Source of the DNA: Acidobacteriota bacterium
GTDB taxonomy: Bacteria; Acidobacteriota; Vicinamibacteria; Vicinamibacterales; 2-12-FULL-66-21
Assembly (NCBI GenBank): GCA_003222675.1
Contig: QHWT01000076.1
Location: 43,905 to 77,080 of the forward strand
Direction: 5' to 3'
Length of the DNA: 33,176 nucleotides
The position numbers and the translations under genes were made by a program. Position 1 is the first letter of the stretch; every line of letters begins with the position of its first letter. The notes under the pieces were generated by a model. The model had not been told where the DNA came from and did not search any database. It worked only from the letters and a program-made list of their open reading frames with translations. This document shows, one piece after another, positions 16,519 to 24,503 of the stretch.

Positions 16519-16549
16519 CATATGATTGTCACATCTTGACAATCATATG
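16519..16549. promoter_or_regulatory. Perfect 13-bp inverted repeat, candidate operator
   Basis: CATATGATTGTCA, a 5-base spacer (CATCT), then its exact reverse complement TGACAATCATATG. The right arm contains the -35 hexamer described next, so a bound dimer would block polymerase. AT-rich composition and position 64 bases before the ADOP start favour a repressor operator over a terminator, since no T run follows. It could alternatively form an RNA hairpin at the end of the bactofilin transcript. Confidence 0.65.
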
Positions 16550-16564
16550 GAGTAGCAATATCGT
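16536..16564 (+). promoter_or_regulatory. Candidate promoter of the ADOP permease
   Basis: TTGACA (16536-16541), a 17-base spacer and TATCGT (16559-16564). The -35 is perfect, the -10 matches four of six, and the -35 lies in the right arm of the palindrome. Confidence 0.55.
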
Positions 16565-16612
16565 CCGGTCGACCGATGGTTCAGGATCATCGTCCTGAGA
16601 GCAAGGGGCGGG

Positions 16613-19258
16613 ATGGCTATCTGGCGGCAGCTCACGCGTGGCCTGCGCGTTCTCACGAATCGAACCGCAGCAGACCAGGATGTCGACGACGAGGTACGGG
16701 ACTACCTCGAACAAGCGACCGCGGCGATGCTCGCGGAGGGCCTTTCGCCCGAGGATGCGCGGCGAGCGGCGCAGCGTGAAATCGGCAGCGCGACACTCGT
16801 ACGCGAGCAAGTGCGCGCGTACGGCTGGGAGAACGCGATCGGGACGTCGCTCACCGATCTGCGTTATGCGGGTCGTCGACTGCGGAGCAGTCCAGGCTTT
16901 GCGGCGGTCAGTATTCTGACGCTGGCCCTGGGAATCGGCGCGACCGTCGCGATCTTCAGCGCAGTCAATCCTGTCCTGTTCGAGCCGCTGCCCTATCCAC
17001 ACCCCGGCCGCATCGTCATGATCTCGGACGTCGGCGCGAACGACTCGCGTCTGGACGTGACCTTCGGCACCTATCGCGAGCTCGCGGCGCGGAGCCGCTC
17101 GTTCGACGCGCTCGCCGTCATGAAGCCCTGGCAGCCGACCCTCACCGGCTCCGCTGAACCGGAACGATTGGAAGGACAGCGGGTGAGTGCGGACTATTTC
17201 CGAGCGCTCGGTGTCGTGCCGATGCCAGGACGCGCCTTCCAGGAATCCGAGGATCAGGCGGGCGGTCCGAACGTGGTGATGCTCAGCGAGCGCCTGTTGC
17301 GCCGCCGCTTCGGCGGCGACTTTTCGATCGTGGGTCGGCAAATCACGCTCGACGACCACACCTATACCGTCGTCGGTGTGATGCCGGCGACGTTCGAGAA
17401 CGTCCTGACTCCTTCGGCCGAACTCTGGGCGCCGTTGCAGTACGCCGTCTCGTTCACACCCGACAGCCGGGAATGGGGTCACCACCTGCGAATGGTGGGG
17501 CGGCTCCGACCCGACGTCGCGCGCGCTGCCGCGATGCGCGAGCTGGATCAAATCGCGAGCACGCGCCTTCCTGAATTTCCTCGGGTGCCGTGGGCATCGT
17601 TGGAGTCTGGTCTGATTGTGAGATTGCTGCAGGACGAGATCACGTACGCCGTGAAGCCGGCTCTGCTCGCCGTGCTTGGTGCCGTACTCCTGGTGCTCGC
17701 CATCGCCTGCGTGAACGTCACCAATCTGCTGCTTGCCCGCGGTGCCCGGCGGCGTGGCGAGTTCGCGATGCGCGCGGCGCTCGGCGCAGGACGGGGGCGA
17801 ATGATCCGGCAGCTCCTGACCGAGAGTCTGCTGCTTGCCATCTTCGGCGGGGCGCTGGGAATGGTCCTGGCGCAGATTGGCGTACGCGGTCTTGTGATGC
17901 TGAGTCCAGCGGACTTGCCCCGGCTTGGCGCGATCCGCCTCGACGGAGTCGTGTTCGCGTTCGCCCTCGGTGTGACCACGGTGATCGGCGTGTTGGTCGG
18001 CGTGATCCCGGCACTCCATGCGTCGCGCGCGGATTTGCGCGTCGGTCTCCAGCAGAGCTCGCATCGTTCATCGAGCGATCACAGGTCGATCCGCAGCGCG
18101 CTCGTTGTCGCCGAAGTCGCGCTGGCGCTCGTGCTTCTCGTGAGCGCGGGCCTTCTGCTGCGCAGTCTCGAGCGAATCTTCGCCGTCGAGGTGGGATTCG
18201 ACGCGGCGCAACTCCTCACGATGGAGGTCCAGGAATCCGGCCGCCAATTCGACACCGACACAGCCAGATACCAATTTTTCGATGAGGCCCTGGAGGCGGT
18301 CCGCCGTGTTCCGGGCGTTACCGCAGCGGCATTCACGACGCTCTTGCCGTTGAGCGGCGACATCGATGTCTACGGTGTGCACTTCGAGGGGGATCGTGAT
18401 CGCAAGGACGACGGTGCAGCGCTCCGCTACACGGTGACGCCCGATTACTTCGACGTGATGCGTATTCCGCTCCGCCGCGGCCGGCTGCTCGACCCGCACG
18501 ACCGCGCCGGCGCGCCACGGGTGGCGCTGATCAACGAGTCGTTCGCGAACCGCAGATTTCGCGATGAAGACGCGATTGGCCAGCGGTTTCACTTCGGTCC
18601 CGACGACGGCCAGTGGTACACCATCGTAGGCGTCGTGGGCGACGTGAAGCAGGCATCAATCGCGCTGACACAGCAGGACGCGATTTACGTGACGCCCACG
18701 CAGTGGCACTGGGCGGACAAGGTGATGTCGCTCGTAATTCGTTCGCCGCGCGACGGGTCGACGCTGGCGCCTGAGGTGAGACAGGCGATCTGGTCGGTCG
18801 ACAGGAATCAGCCGGTGCTTCGCGTGGCAACGGTGCAGCAATTGGTCGAAAAATCTGCGGTGGAGCGGCGATTCGCGCTGACGCTGTTCGAAGCCTTTGC
18901 GCTCGTGGCACTCTCGCTCGCCGCGATCGGTATCTACGGCGTTCTCTCCGGCAGCGTCGCGGAACGAACGCGCGAGATCGGGGTTCGATCGGCCCTCGGC
19001 GCATCGCAGCGCGAGATCCTCGCGCTCGTGCTGCGCCAGGGATTGGCGCTGACCGGAGTTGGTGTCCTCATCGGCCTGAGTGGAGCGATCGCCGCGACTC
19101 GTGTGCTCGCCACGCTGCTGTTCGGCATTTCTCGGCTCGACCCTGTAACTTACGCGAGTGTCGTCACGCTTCTGCTGGCCGTGTCGACTCTCGCGTGCTG
19201 GTTTCCCGCGTGGCGGGCAGCCGGCGTTGATCCGTCGATCACGTTGCGAGCGGAATAG
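16613..19258 (+). CDS. ADOP-type duplicated ABC transporter permease with N-terminal prefix domain
   Basis: A protein of 881 residues. Residues 1-75 (MAIWRQLTRGLRVLTNRTAA, then DDEVRDYLEQATAAMLAEGL and SPEDARRAAQREIGS) form the soluble permease prefix domain that precedes many ADOP proteins. Then come a first helix (ILTLALGIGATVAIFSAVNP), a MacB-like periplasmic domain, a first FtsX core (VLAIACVNVTNLLLARGARR), a second periplasmic domain and a second FtsX core (GIYGVLSGSVAERTREIGVR, PAWRAAGVDPSITLRAE). No ATPase is adjacent. Transport substrate unknown; MacB-like mechanotransmission is the family expectation. The start at ATG 16613 gives the canonical N-terminus, although the ribosome site is weak (GGGGCGGG). 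It is preceded by a promoter overlapping a perfect inverted repeat, so it is probably regulated. Its paralogue is at 3189-5627. Confidence 0.95.
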   Translation: MAIWRQLTRGLRVLTNRTAADQDVDDEVRDYLEQATAAMLAEGLSPEDARRAAQREIGSATLVREQVRAYGWENAIGTSLTDLRYAGRRLRSSPGFAAVSILTLALGIGATVAIFSAVNPVLFEPLPYPHPGRIVMISDVGANDSRLDVTFGTYRELAARSRSFDALAVMKPWQPTLTGSAEPERLEGQRVSADYFRALGVVPMPGRAFQESEDQAGGPNVVMLSERLLRRRFGGDFSIVGRQITLDDHTYTVVGVMPATFENVLTPSAELWAPLQYAVSFTPDSREWGHHLRMVGRLRPDVARAAAMRELDQIASTRLPEFPRVPWASLESGLIVRLLQDEITYAVKPALLAVLGAVLLVLAIACVNVTNLLLARGARRRGEFAMRAALGAGRGRMIRQLLTESLLLAIFGGALGMVLAQIGVRGLVMLSPADLPRLGAIRLDGVVFAFALGVTTVIGVLVGVIPALHASRADLRVGLQQSSHRSSSDHRSIRSALVVAEVALALVLLVSAGLLLRSLERIFAVEVGFDAAQLLTMEVQESGRQFDTDTARYQFFDEALEAVRRVPGVTAAAFTTLLPLSGDIDVYGVHFEGDRDRKDDGAALRYTVTPDYFDVMRIPLRRGRLLDPHDRAGAPRVALINESFANRRFRDEDAIGQRFHFGPDDGQWYTIVGVVGDVKQASIALTQQDAIYVTPTQWHWADKVMSLVIRSPRDGSTLAPEVRQAIWSVDRNQPVLRVATVQQLVEKSAVERRFALTLFEAFALVALSLAAIGIYGVLSGSVAERTREIGVRSALGASQREILALVLRQGLALTGVGVLIGLSGAIAATRVLATLLFGISRLDPVTYASVVTLLLAVSTLACWFPAWRAAGVDPSITLRAE

Positions 19259-19458
19259 GGCATATACACCACGTGTGACTCATCGCCGTATTACCAAGTT
19301 TCGAACTCCGAATTACGACAACAGAAAGGATTCGCGCAGCCGATCCCCGGATTGCCGGTGCTGGAGTATCGGCACAACACTGGCTAGCATTTGTCGCCCT
19401 CGCGGCGAACGGCTGAATAGCACCCTGCGGCTGATCAATTACTTCGGGGTTCTTTGTC

Positions 19459-22400
19459 ATGAAGCCCAGGTCGATTGTCGCCGCATGTCTTCTTGCCTTC
19501 GTCACATCAGCCATCGAAGCAGCCGGTCAGACAGCACCGCCTGCTCCCGCGCTCGTTGAGCCAGCCAACGGCGCGTCGCTCATCCAACCTGTAGGCCTCC
19601 GATGGTCAGCGGTTGTCGATCCGGATGGACCGATCGGGAACTACACCTGGCAAGTGGGGACCACGTCCGGGTTCACCGTCGTGAGCGCGTCAGGCTTTAC
19701 CGATACGCGCAACGGCGACCCGGTGCCAACACAGGATCGTGTGAGCGGCCTGCCGAATGGCACGTACTTCTGGCGAGTGAAAGCCACGCAGATGGTCGGG
19801 GGAGCGACGGGCTCGATCGACTCGGCGTGGTCCGCAGTCCGGAGCTTCACGATCACCGGGCCCGGTCCCGCGCCTGGAACGCCGAGCATCACCGGCCCCG
19901 CGAGCGGATCGCAATTCCACGCCTACGAGACCTTCAAGATCACGTGGACCGCGGTGGCAGGCGCGCAATACTACGTGCTCGAAGCCGATGACGAACCCAG
20001 CTTCTCGTATCCGTTCACACTCAGCACGAGTCCGATGGAATTCGGAACCGCGTTTGGCGCCGGCTGGGGCAATGAGATCCCGAACATCTATTACCGTGTC
20101 CGCGCGGTCTCGTTCGACAACATTCGCGGTCTGCCCTCTGCGACGCTGAACGTCAAGATCACGAACGCGGCACCCGTTCCTCCAGCACCAAAGCCGCTGT
20201 CTCCGGCTGGCGGAGCCACGGTGTCGCTCCCGTTCACGTTCGACTGGTCGGACACTGCCAATCCTCAGATACCGGGATACGACATCGATGTAGACGACGA
20301 TCCCAACTTCGCCGGAACGTTTGGGGTGCTGATGGTCCAGAACATCAGCCGCTCGGACTACACGCTGGTGTCGGATCTCGCGCCGGGTACGTACTACTGG
20401 CGCGTGCGCGCTCAGCACGGATTCGTTTACGGGCCCTGGTCAGCCGGTACGAGTTTTCGTGTCGTCGCCCCGCCGCCCACGCCGCCCGGTCTGAATCTGT
20501 TCTGGATGCTTGCAGAACCGAGTAGCGTTTCCGGCGGCCATTCGACCCAGGCGCGAGTCAGCCTGAACTCTCCCGCACCACCGGGCGGGGCAGTGATACG
20601 ACTCGCGAGCGACATGCCGCATGCGGAAGTGCCGCAGAGCGTCGTCATTCCCGAGGGCGCAACCGACGCGACGGTGTCACCGATCACGACGATTCCGGTG
20701 CATGGTGCGACGATCGGCACACTCCGCGCCGCGTATGGCGGAAGCTGGCAGCAGAGCTCGCTCGGATTATTTCCGATCCTGTTCAGCCTCTCGCTGGACA
20801 ACAACGCCGTCGTCGGAGGCACCGCCGTGACGGGAACGGTCACGCTGCAGCGCGGGGCCCCGGCCGGCGGCGTCGAGGTCACGCTCGTCAGCAACGACAC
20901 ATCGCTGGTCCGGCCGCCCGCAAAGGTCGTGGTCCCAGAGGGTGCGACAGCCGCGAGCTTTGCTATCACGACGGCCGCAGTCACGAGGTCGGTCTTGATC
21001 ACGATCAACACAGGTACGGCCAACGACGACTATCGCGCGCCCGAGACCTGGCTCACGCTGTTGCCCGCCGGTTCTCCCGCTCCGGCTGCCAGTCTGTCGA
21101 CGGTGACGGTGCAGACACCAAGTGTCCTCGGCGGGCGTACGACCACCGGGACGATCACGTTGACCGCTCCAGCGCCTCAGGGCGGCGCGTCGGTGTGGGT
21201 GAGCGGCAGTATGGAAGGCCAGGTGGTGACGCCGGCCGGCGGCGTCATTGTGCCGACCGGGAGCACGAGTGCCAGCTTCACGATCACGGCTCCTCAGGTC
21301 AACGCGTCCTACTGGGTGCTGATCCAGGCGTCATATGGAAACGAGGCTGGAATGCACGCGGCCGTGCTGCGGATTGATCCGGAGCAACCGGCCGTGCCTG
21401 ATCTCTATGCGGTGGGCGTCGATCCGACGTCGGTTATCGGGGGCACCTCTCCGAAAGGGACAGTGGGACTCGTGACGCCCGCGCCGCCGGGAGGCACCAC
21501 GGTCTTCCTGTCCAGCGACGATCCGTCCACGGTGCAGGTACCTGCGAGCGTTCAAGTCGCAGCCGGAAACAGTACGAACAGCTTCACGATCGCGACGAAG
21601 TCGGTGATCAGTATGACCTCGGTCCAGATCAGCGCGCGGTCAGGATCCGTGACGAAGACGGCGTGGATCACCCTCCTGGCGGATCCGAACGCCCCTGTCG
21701 TGCTCAACTCGGTGACGCCGAGCGTCAGTGGCGCGACCGGCGGGAACGACATCTCCGCGACGCTCTTCCTGAACGGGAACGCGCCCGCGGGCGGCGCGAA
21801 CGTGACGCTGTCGAGCAGTAATGCTGCCGCCGCGCAGGTGCCTGCCAGTGTCACCGTGCCCGCGGGGCAGGGGTTCCAGGGCTTCACCATCACCACGTCA
21901 CCCGTAACCGCCGACACGCCGGTCACCATAACCGGTACCTATGGCATGAGCCAGACGGCGACCATCACGGTACTTGCTGGCGCCAGCAACACCGGACTCC
22001 GCAGTCCGACCGCAAACGCGGCGGACGCGGGAGGAGACGGCAACGGGTTCGAGAGCAACGCCACGAACGCCCAGGCAGACGACGCGGCGAGCGCGGTGGA
22101 TATTGACAGCGGAACCGCGTCGAGCACGTCGTGCACCAGCACTGCGCGCGACAAACATCGGTTCTTCAACTACGGAATCACGCTGCCTGCCGGGGCCACC
22201 ATCCAGGGCATCGAGGTTCGCCTCGACTCTCGAGTTGACGATACCTCCGGCTCGCCTCGCATGTGTGCCGAGCTCTCCTGGGACGGCGGCGTCCATTGGA
22301 CAGCGGCGCAGGCCACGCCGACGCTGACGACGACAATGACCACGCGCGTCCTGGGCGCCGCAACGAACACCTGGGGACGCACGTGGATGCCGGCGGAACT

Positions 22401-22506
22401 CTCCAACGCAAACTTCCGGGTGCGGGTGACCGACGCCGCGAACTCGACGGCGCGCGATTTCTCGCTCGATTGGATCGCCGTGCGCGTTTCGTACAAGGGC
22501 TCGTGA
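19459..22506 (+). CDS. Large exported protein: three FN3-like and five Ig-like repeats with a conserved C-terminal beta domain
   Basis: A protein of 1015 residues with a signal peptide (MKPRSIVAACLLAFVTSAIE). Residues about 30-345 hold three fibronectin III-like units, each ending in a YYWRVRA or YFWRVKA strand. From about 347 to 845 come five tandem Ig-like units of roughly 100 residues, starting near 347, 442, 544, 648 and 748. Each has the pattern VxGGxxxxGTVTL, then APxGGxxVxLSS, then VPASVTVPxGxxxxSFTI. The final 170 residues (TGLRSPTANAADAGGDGNGF to RDFSLDWIAVRVSYKGS) form a separate beta domain with two Cys. No LPXTG, PEP-CTERM or type IX signal is visible. It is probably an extracellular adhesin or structural protein. 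The ribosome site is poor. It is separated by 200 bases from the ADOP gene and may be independent. Confidence 0.9.
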   Translation: MKPRSIVAACLLAFVTSAIEAAGQTAPPAPALVEPANGASLIQPVGLRWSAVVDPDGPIGNYTWQVGTTSGFTVVSASGFTDTRNGDPVPTQDRVSGLPNGTYFWRVKATQMVGGATGSIDSAWSAVRSFTITGPGPAPGTPSITGPASGSQFHAYETFKITWTAVAGAQYYVLEADDEPSFSYPFTLSTSPMEFGTAFGAGWGNEIPNIYYRVRAVSFDNIRGLPSATLNVKITNAAPVPPAPKPLSPAGGATVSLPFTFDWSDTANPQIPGYDIDVDDDPNFAGTFGVLMVQNISRSDYTLVSDLAPGTYYWRVRAQHGFVYGPWSAGTSFRVVAPPPTPPGLNLFWMLAEPSSVSGGHSTQARVSLNSPAPPGGAVIRLASDMPHAEVPQSVVIPEGATDATVSPITTIPVHGATIGTLRAAYGGSWQQSSLGLFPILFSLSLDNNAVVGGTAVTGTVTLQRGAPAGGVEVTLVSNDTSLVRPPAKVVVPEGATAASFAITTAAVTRSVLITINTGTANDDYRAPETWLTLLPAGSPAPAASLSTVTVQTPSVLGGRTTTGTITLTAPAPQGGASVWVSGSMEGQVVTPAGGVIVPTGSTSASFTITAPQVNASYWVLIQASYGNEAGMHAAVLRIDPEQPAVPDLYAVGVDPTSVIGGTSPKGTVGLVTPAPPGGTTVFLSSDDPSTVQVPASVQVAAGNSTNSFTIATKSVISMTSVQISARSGSVTKTAWITLLADPNAPVVLNSVTPSVSGATGGNDISATLFLNGNAPAGGANVTLSSSNAAAAQVPASVTVPAGQGFQGFTITTSPVTADTPVTITGTYGMSQTATITVLAGASNTGLRSPTANAADAGGDGNGFESNATNAQADDAASAVDIDSGTASSTSCTSTARDKHRFFNYGITLPAGATIQGIEVRLDSRVDDTSGSPRMCAELSWDGGVHWTAAQATPTLTTTMTTRVLGAATNTWGRTWMPAELSNANFRVRVTDAANSTARDFSLDWIAVRVSYKGS

Positions 22507-23063
22507 TACGGCGCTTCCGGCGCCGCGTCGGTGATCGTGAGCCGCAGGGTTTCGCGAGCGGCCAGGTTGGGCGTCGCGCCTTTCCCTATGGTGGCCGATT
22601 TAGACGCCACGCGCCTGGATTACCGCGTGTCTCTTCGGATTCACCTCCAGGGTGATAACCGATCGAACGATGATTTTGGCCGCTCAGCGCGAGGCGCCGA
22701 CATGGGATCAACCAGGCGGCGCGCCGCGTCGTGACGAGCGACCAGACGACATCGATCGCGAGGCCCACAGAGTATCTCGCGGTCATATCGAGTTAGCTCC
22801 GTCAAGCTCACCGGATGTTGAGGGGTTGAATACTGTACTCGAGCCCCCTGACAAACCTCCGAAACCAGCCGTCGTGATCGCGAGAGGCTCTTGCTCCGCG
22901 AGCGACGGCTGCGACGACGACCGTGTTCCGATTCGGCCACCACCAACGAGCCATTTCATCGAGCGGCACTGCCTGCTAGGGTTGCCTCGACCGTATCGGT
23001 CGACACGCTGTACACAGCGTCGGCAAGACACGCTGTTTCTGCAAATTTGCGCGGGAAACGTCG
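22507..23063. other. 557-base gap without a supported gene
   Basis: Several overlapping open frames cross this stretch on both strands, but none shows family motifs, a ribosome site or a sensible start. A six-base stem with a TTCCG loop follows the 22506 stop without a T run. The last 80 bases carry the dyad and direct-repeat cluster listed separately. Otherwise nothing recognisable is present. Confidence 0.5.
22987..23036 (+). promoter_or_regulatory. Cluster of dyads and direct repeats upstream of the redox operon
   Basis: Three elements lie within 50 bases. TCGACCG-TAT-CGGTCGA (22987-23003) is a perfect 7-bp inverted repeat. ACGCTG-TACA-CAGCGT (23005-23020) is a 6-bp inverted repeat. The 10-mer GACACGCTGT occurs twice, at 23002-23011 and 23027-23036, 25 bases apart. 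The cluster ends 27 bases before the cytochrome ATG, so regulator binding here would control the 23064-28045 genes. Confidence 0.5.
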
Positions 23064-23771
23064 ATGAAGTTACAGACGCTCGTCTTGTGCGTCGCGCTGA
23101 TCTGCGGCGCCGTCGCGGGTGCGGATGGGGAGCACGGCCCTGGCGCGTTGTTCAACCGTCGGTGCCGCGTCTGCCACACGTTCGGGAGCGGGGATCTGAT
23201 CGGTCCCGACCTCAAAGGCGTCACCGGCCGCCACAGCCGCGAGTGGCTCACCAGGTGGATCACATCGTCTCAAACTCTGATCCGGACTGGAGACCCGGCG
23301 GCAAACGCTCTGTTCAAAAAGTACAAGCAGTTCCCGATGCCCGATCAGAGTTTCGCTGCTGGGGAACTCGACTCGCTGATTAGTTATTTCGCGGCAGGCG
23401 GACCCATGGCAGAAGCGCAGAGGAATCGACGCGCGGAGACGGCAACCGCCGCCGAGGCCGAACTGGGACGTGCGCTGTTCGTCGGACAGCGAGGCCTGGC
23501 GTCCGGCGGGGCGCCTTGTATTTCCTGCCACAGCGCTGGCGACATCGGAATCGGTGGAAGTCTCGGTCCCGACCTCACGCGCGCGTTCTCGAAATTCCAG
23601 GATAGAAGGCTGGCGTCTCTGCTCTCGCGAGGATGTTTCCCGCGCCTTCCCGAGGTGTCCGCTCGAACATCCCTGAGCGACGAGGAAGTCTTCGCCCTCA
23701 AGGCCTTTCTACGACAGGCTGACCCTGGTCAGCGTCCGCCCGAGTCTGCGCAAAACGAAGCGCGGCATTGA
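23064..23771 (+). CDS. Exported diheme c-type cytochrome
   Basis: A protein of 235 residues with a signal peptide (MKLQTLVLCVALICGAVAGA) and two cytochrome c domains. Heme 1 uses CRVCH (C34-H38) with GPDLKGVTGR and a probable axial Met at M92 (YKQFPMPDQSF). Heme 2 uses CISCH (C152-H156) with SLGPDLTRAF; the place where an axial Met would be expected reads PRLPEVS, so its sixth ligand is unclear. It is a periplasmic electron carrier and the first gene of a likely operon with a NarI-like cytochrome b nine bases downstream. The upstream palindromes suggest regulation. The second domain resembles small cytochromes fused to respiratory complexes, but no closer family was recognised. Confidence 0.92.
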   Translation: MKLQTLVLCVALICGAVAGADGEHGPGALFNRRCRVCHTFGSGDLIGPDLKGVTGRHSREWLTRWITSSQTLIRTGDPAANALFKKYKQFPMPDQSFAAGELDSLISYFAAGGPMAEAQRNRRAETATAAEAELGRALFVGQRGLASGGAPCISCHSAGDIGIGGSLGPDLTRAFSKFQDRRLASLLSRGCFPRLPEVSARTSLSDEEVFALKAFLRQADPGQRPPESAQNEARH

Positions 23772-23780
23772 GCATCCGTC

Positions 23781-24500
23781 ATGCGCGATCAACTTCTTTT
23801 CGCTATTGCGCCCTGGCTTGCCGCGTTTGCGTGTGTCCTGATGGCGACGGTCCGTTATTTACAACACTGGCGGGGCCTTGAACCCAGGGAGACAACCACA
23901 CGCTCGAACGAACCGGCAGAGGGTCTGACGGCGTGGTGTCGGTATTCGATCGGCGTCGTGTTTCTGGGACACGTGCTCGCGGTTGCGTTTCCTGGCGCCC
24001 TCCTGCTCTGGAACCGGCAACCGCTTCGCCTGATTGTTCTCGAGTCCGTCGGCGTGATCGCCGGCAGCGTCGCTCTTGTCTCTCTTCTCGCGACGGCGGT
24101 GCGGCGTCATTGGTGGGCGGAACGCCGCCATGCGCTGTCACCAGGCGATGTGATCGCGGCCACGCTGATCCTCCTCGAGCTGATTTCCGGCGTCGCTCTC
24201 GCGGTGCGCTACCGGTGGGCCTCGTCCTGGTCCGGCGTGACGCTCACGCCGTATCTGCACTCGCTGGTGGGGCTCAGACCTTCCGTTGTGCTGGTGGCCC
24301 ACATGCCGTTCGTGGTGAAGCTGCACGTGTTTTGTGCATTCGCCATCCTCGCCGTCACGCCGCTGACCGGACTGGCTGGCGCGGTCCTCGTGGCGCTTCT
24401 CGATATGGCGCCCGTCATGTTGGTCCGGCGTCCCGTCGGATATGCGCGCCGCGGCTGGTCGGCGCGCATGCGGCCGCCGATCGGCGATGGGGAGATATAG
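23781..24500 (+). CDS. NarI-like membrane cytochrome b (respiratory nitrate reductase gamma family)
   Basis: A protein of 239 residues with about five membrane helices, the NarI size and topology. Aligned by eye to E. coli NarI, CRYSIGVVFLGH matches the helix carrying His56 and His66, and FVVKLHVFCAFAILAVTPLTGL matches the helix carrying His187 and His205. The distal-heme pair is conserved as H64 and H182. The proximal pair is replaced by R54 and G200, so one heme b is predicted instead of two. H160 and H174 are extra candidates. NarI proteins oxidise quinol and pass electrons to an attached subunit; here no NarG, NarH or NarJ is present and the neighbours are c-type cytochromes. It lies between the diheme and pentaheme cytochrome genes, with three bases to the latter. 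Confidence 0.85.
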   Translation: MRDQLLFAIAPWLAAFACVLMATVRYLQHWRGLEPRETTTRSNEPAEGLTAWCRYSIGVVFLGHVLAVAFPGALLLWNRQPLRLIVLESVGVIAGSVALVSLLATAVRRHWWAERRHALSPGDVIAATLILLELISGVALAVRYRWASSWSGVTLTPYLHSLVGLRPSVVLVAHMPFVVKLHVFCAFAILAVTPLTGLAGAVLVALLDMAPVMLVRRPVGYARRGWSARMRPPIGDGEI

Positions 24501-24503
24501 GAC

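Noticed and set aside
16529-18064. A 511-codon minus-strand frame opposite the second ADOP gene
   Set aside because: No motifs, biased composition, fully overlapped by a convincing permease.
22508-22525. CGGCGC-TTCCG-GCGCCG hairpin after the Ig-like protein stop, as a terminator
   Set aside because: Only a six-base stem and no following T run; such GC palindromes are expected by chance in this composition.
22652-23383. A 243-codon plus-strand frame across the gap and the diheme cytochrome
   Set aside because: It overlaps the cytochrome in another frame, lacks motifs and would read through the regulatory repeats.
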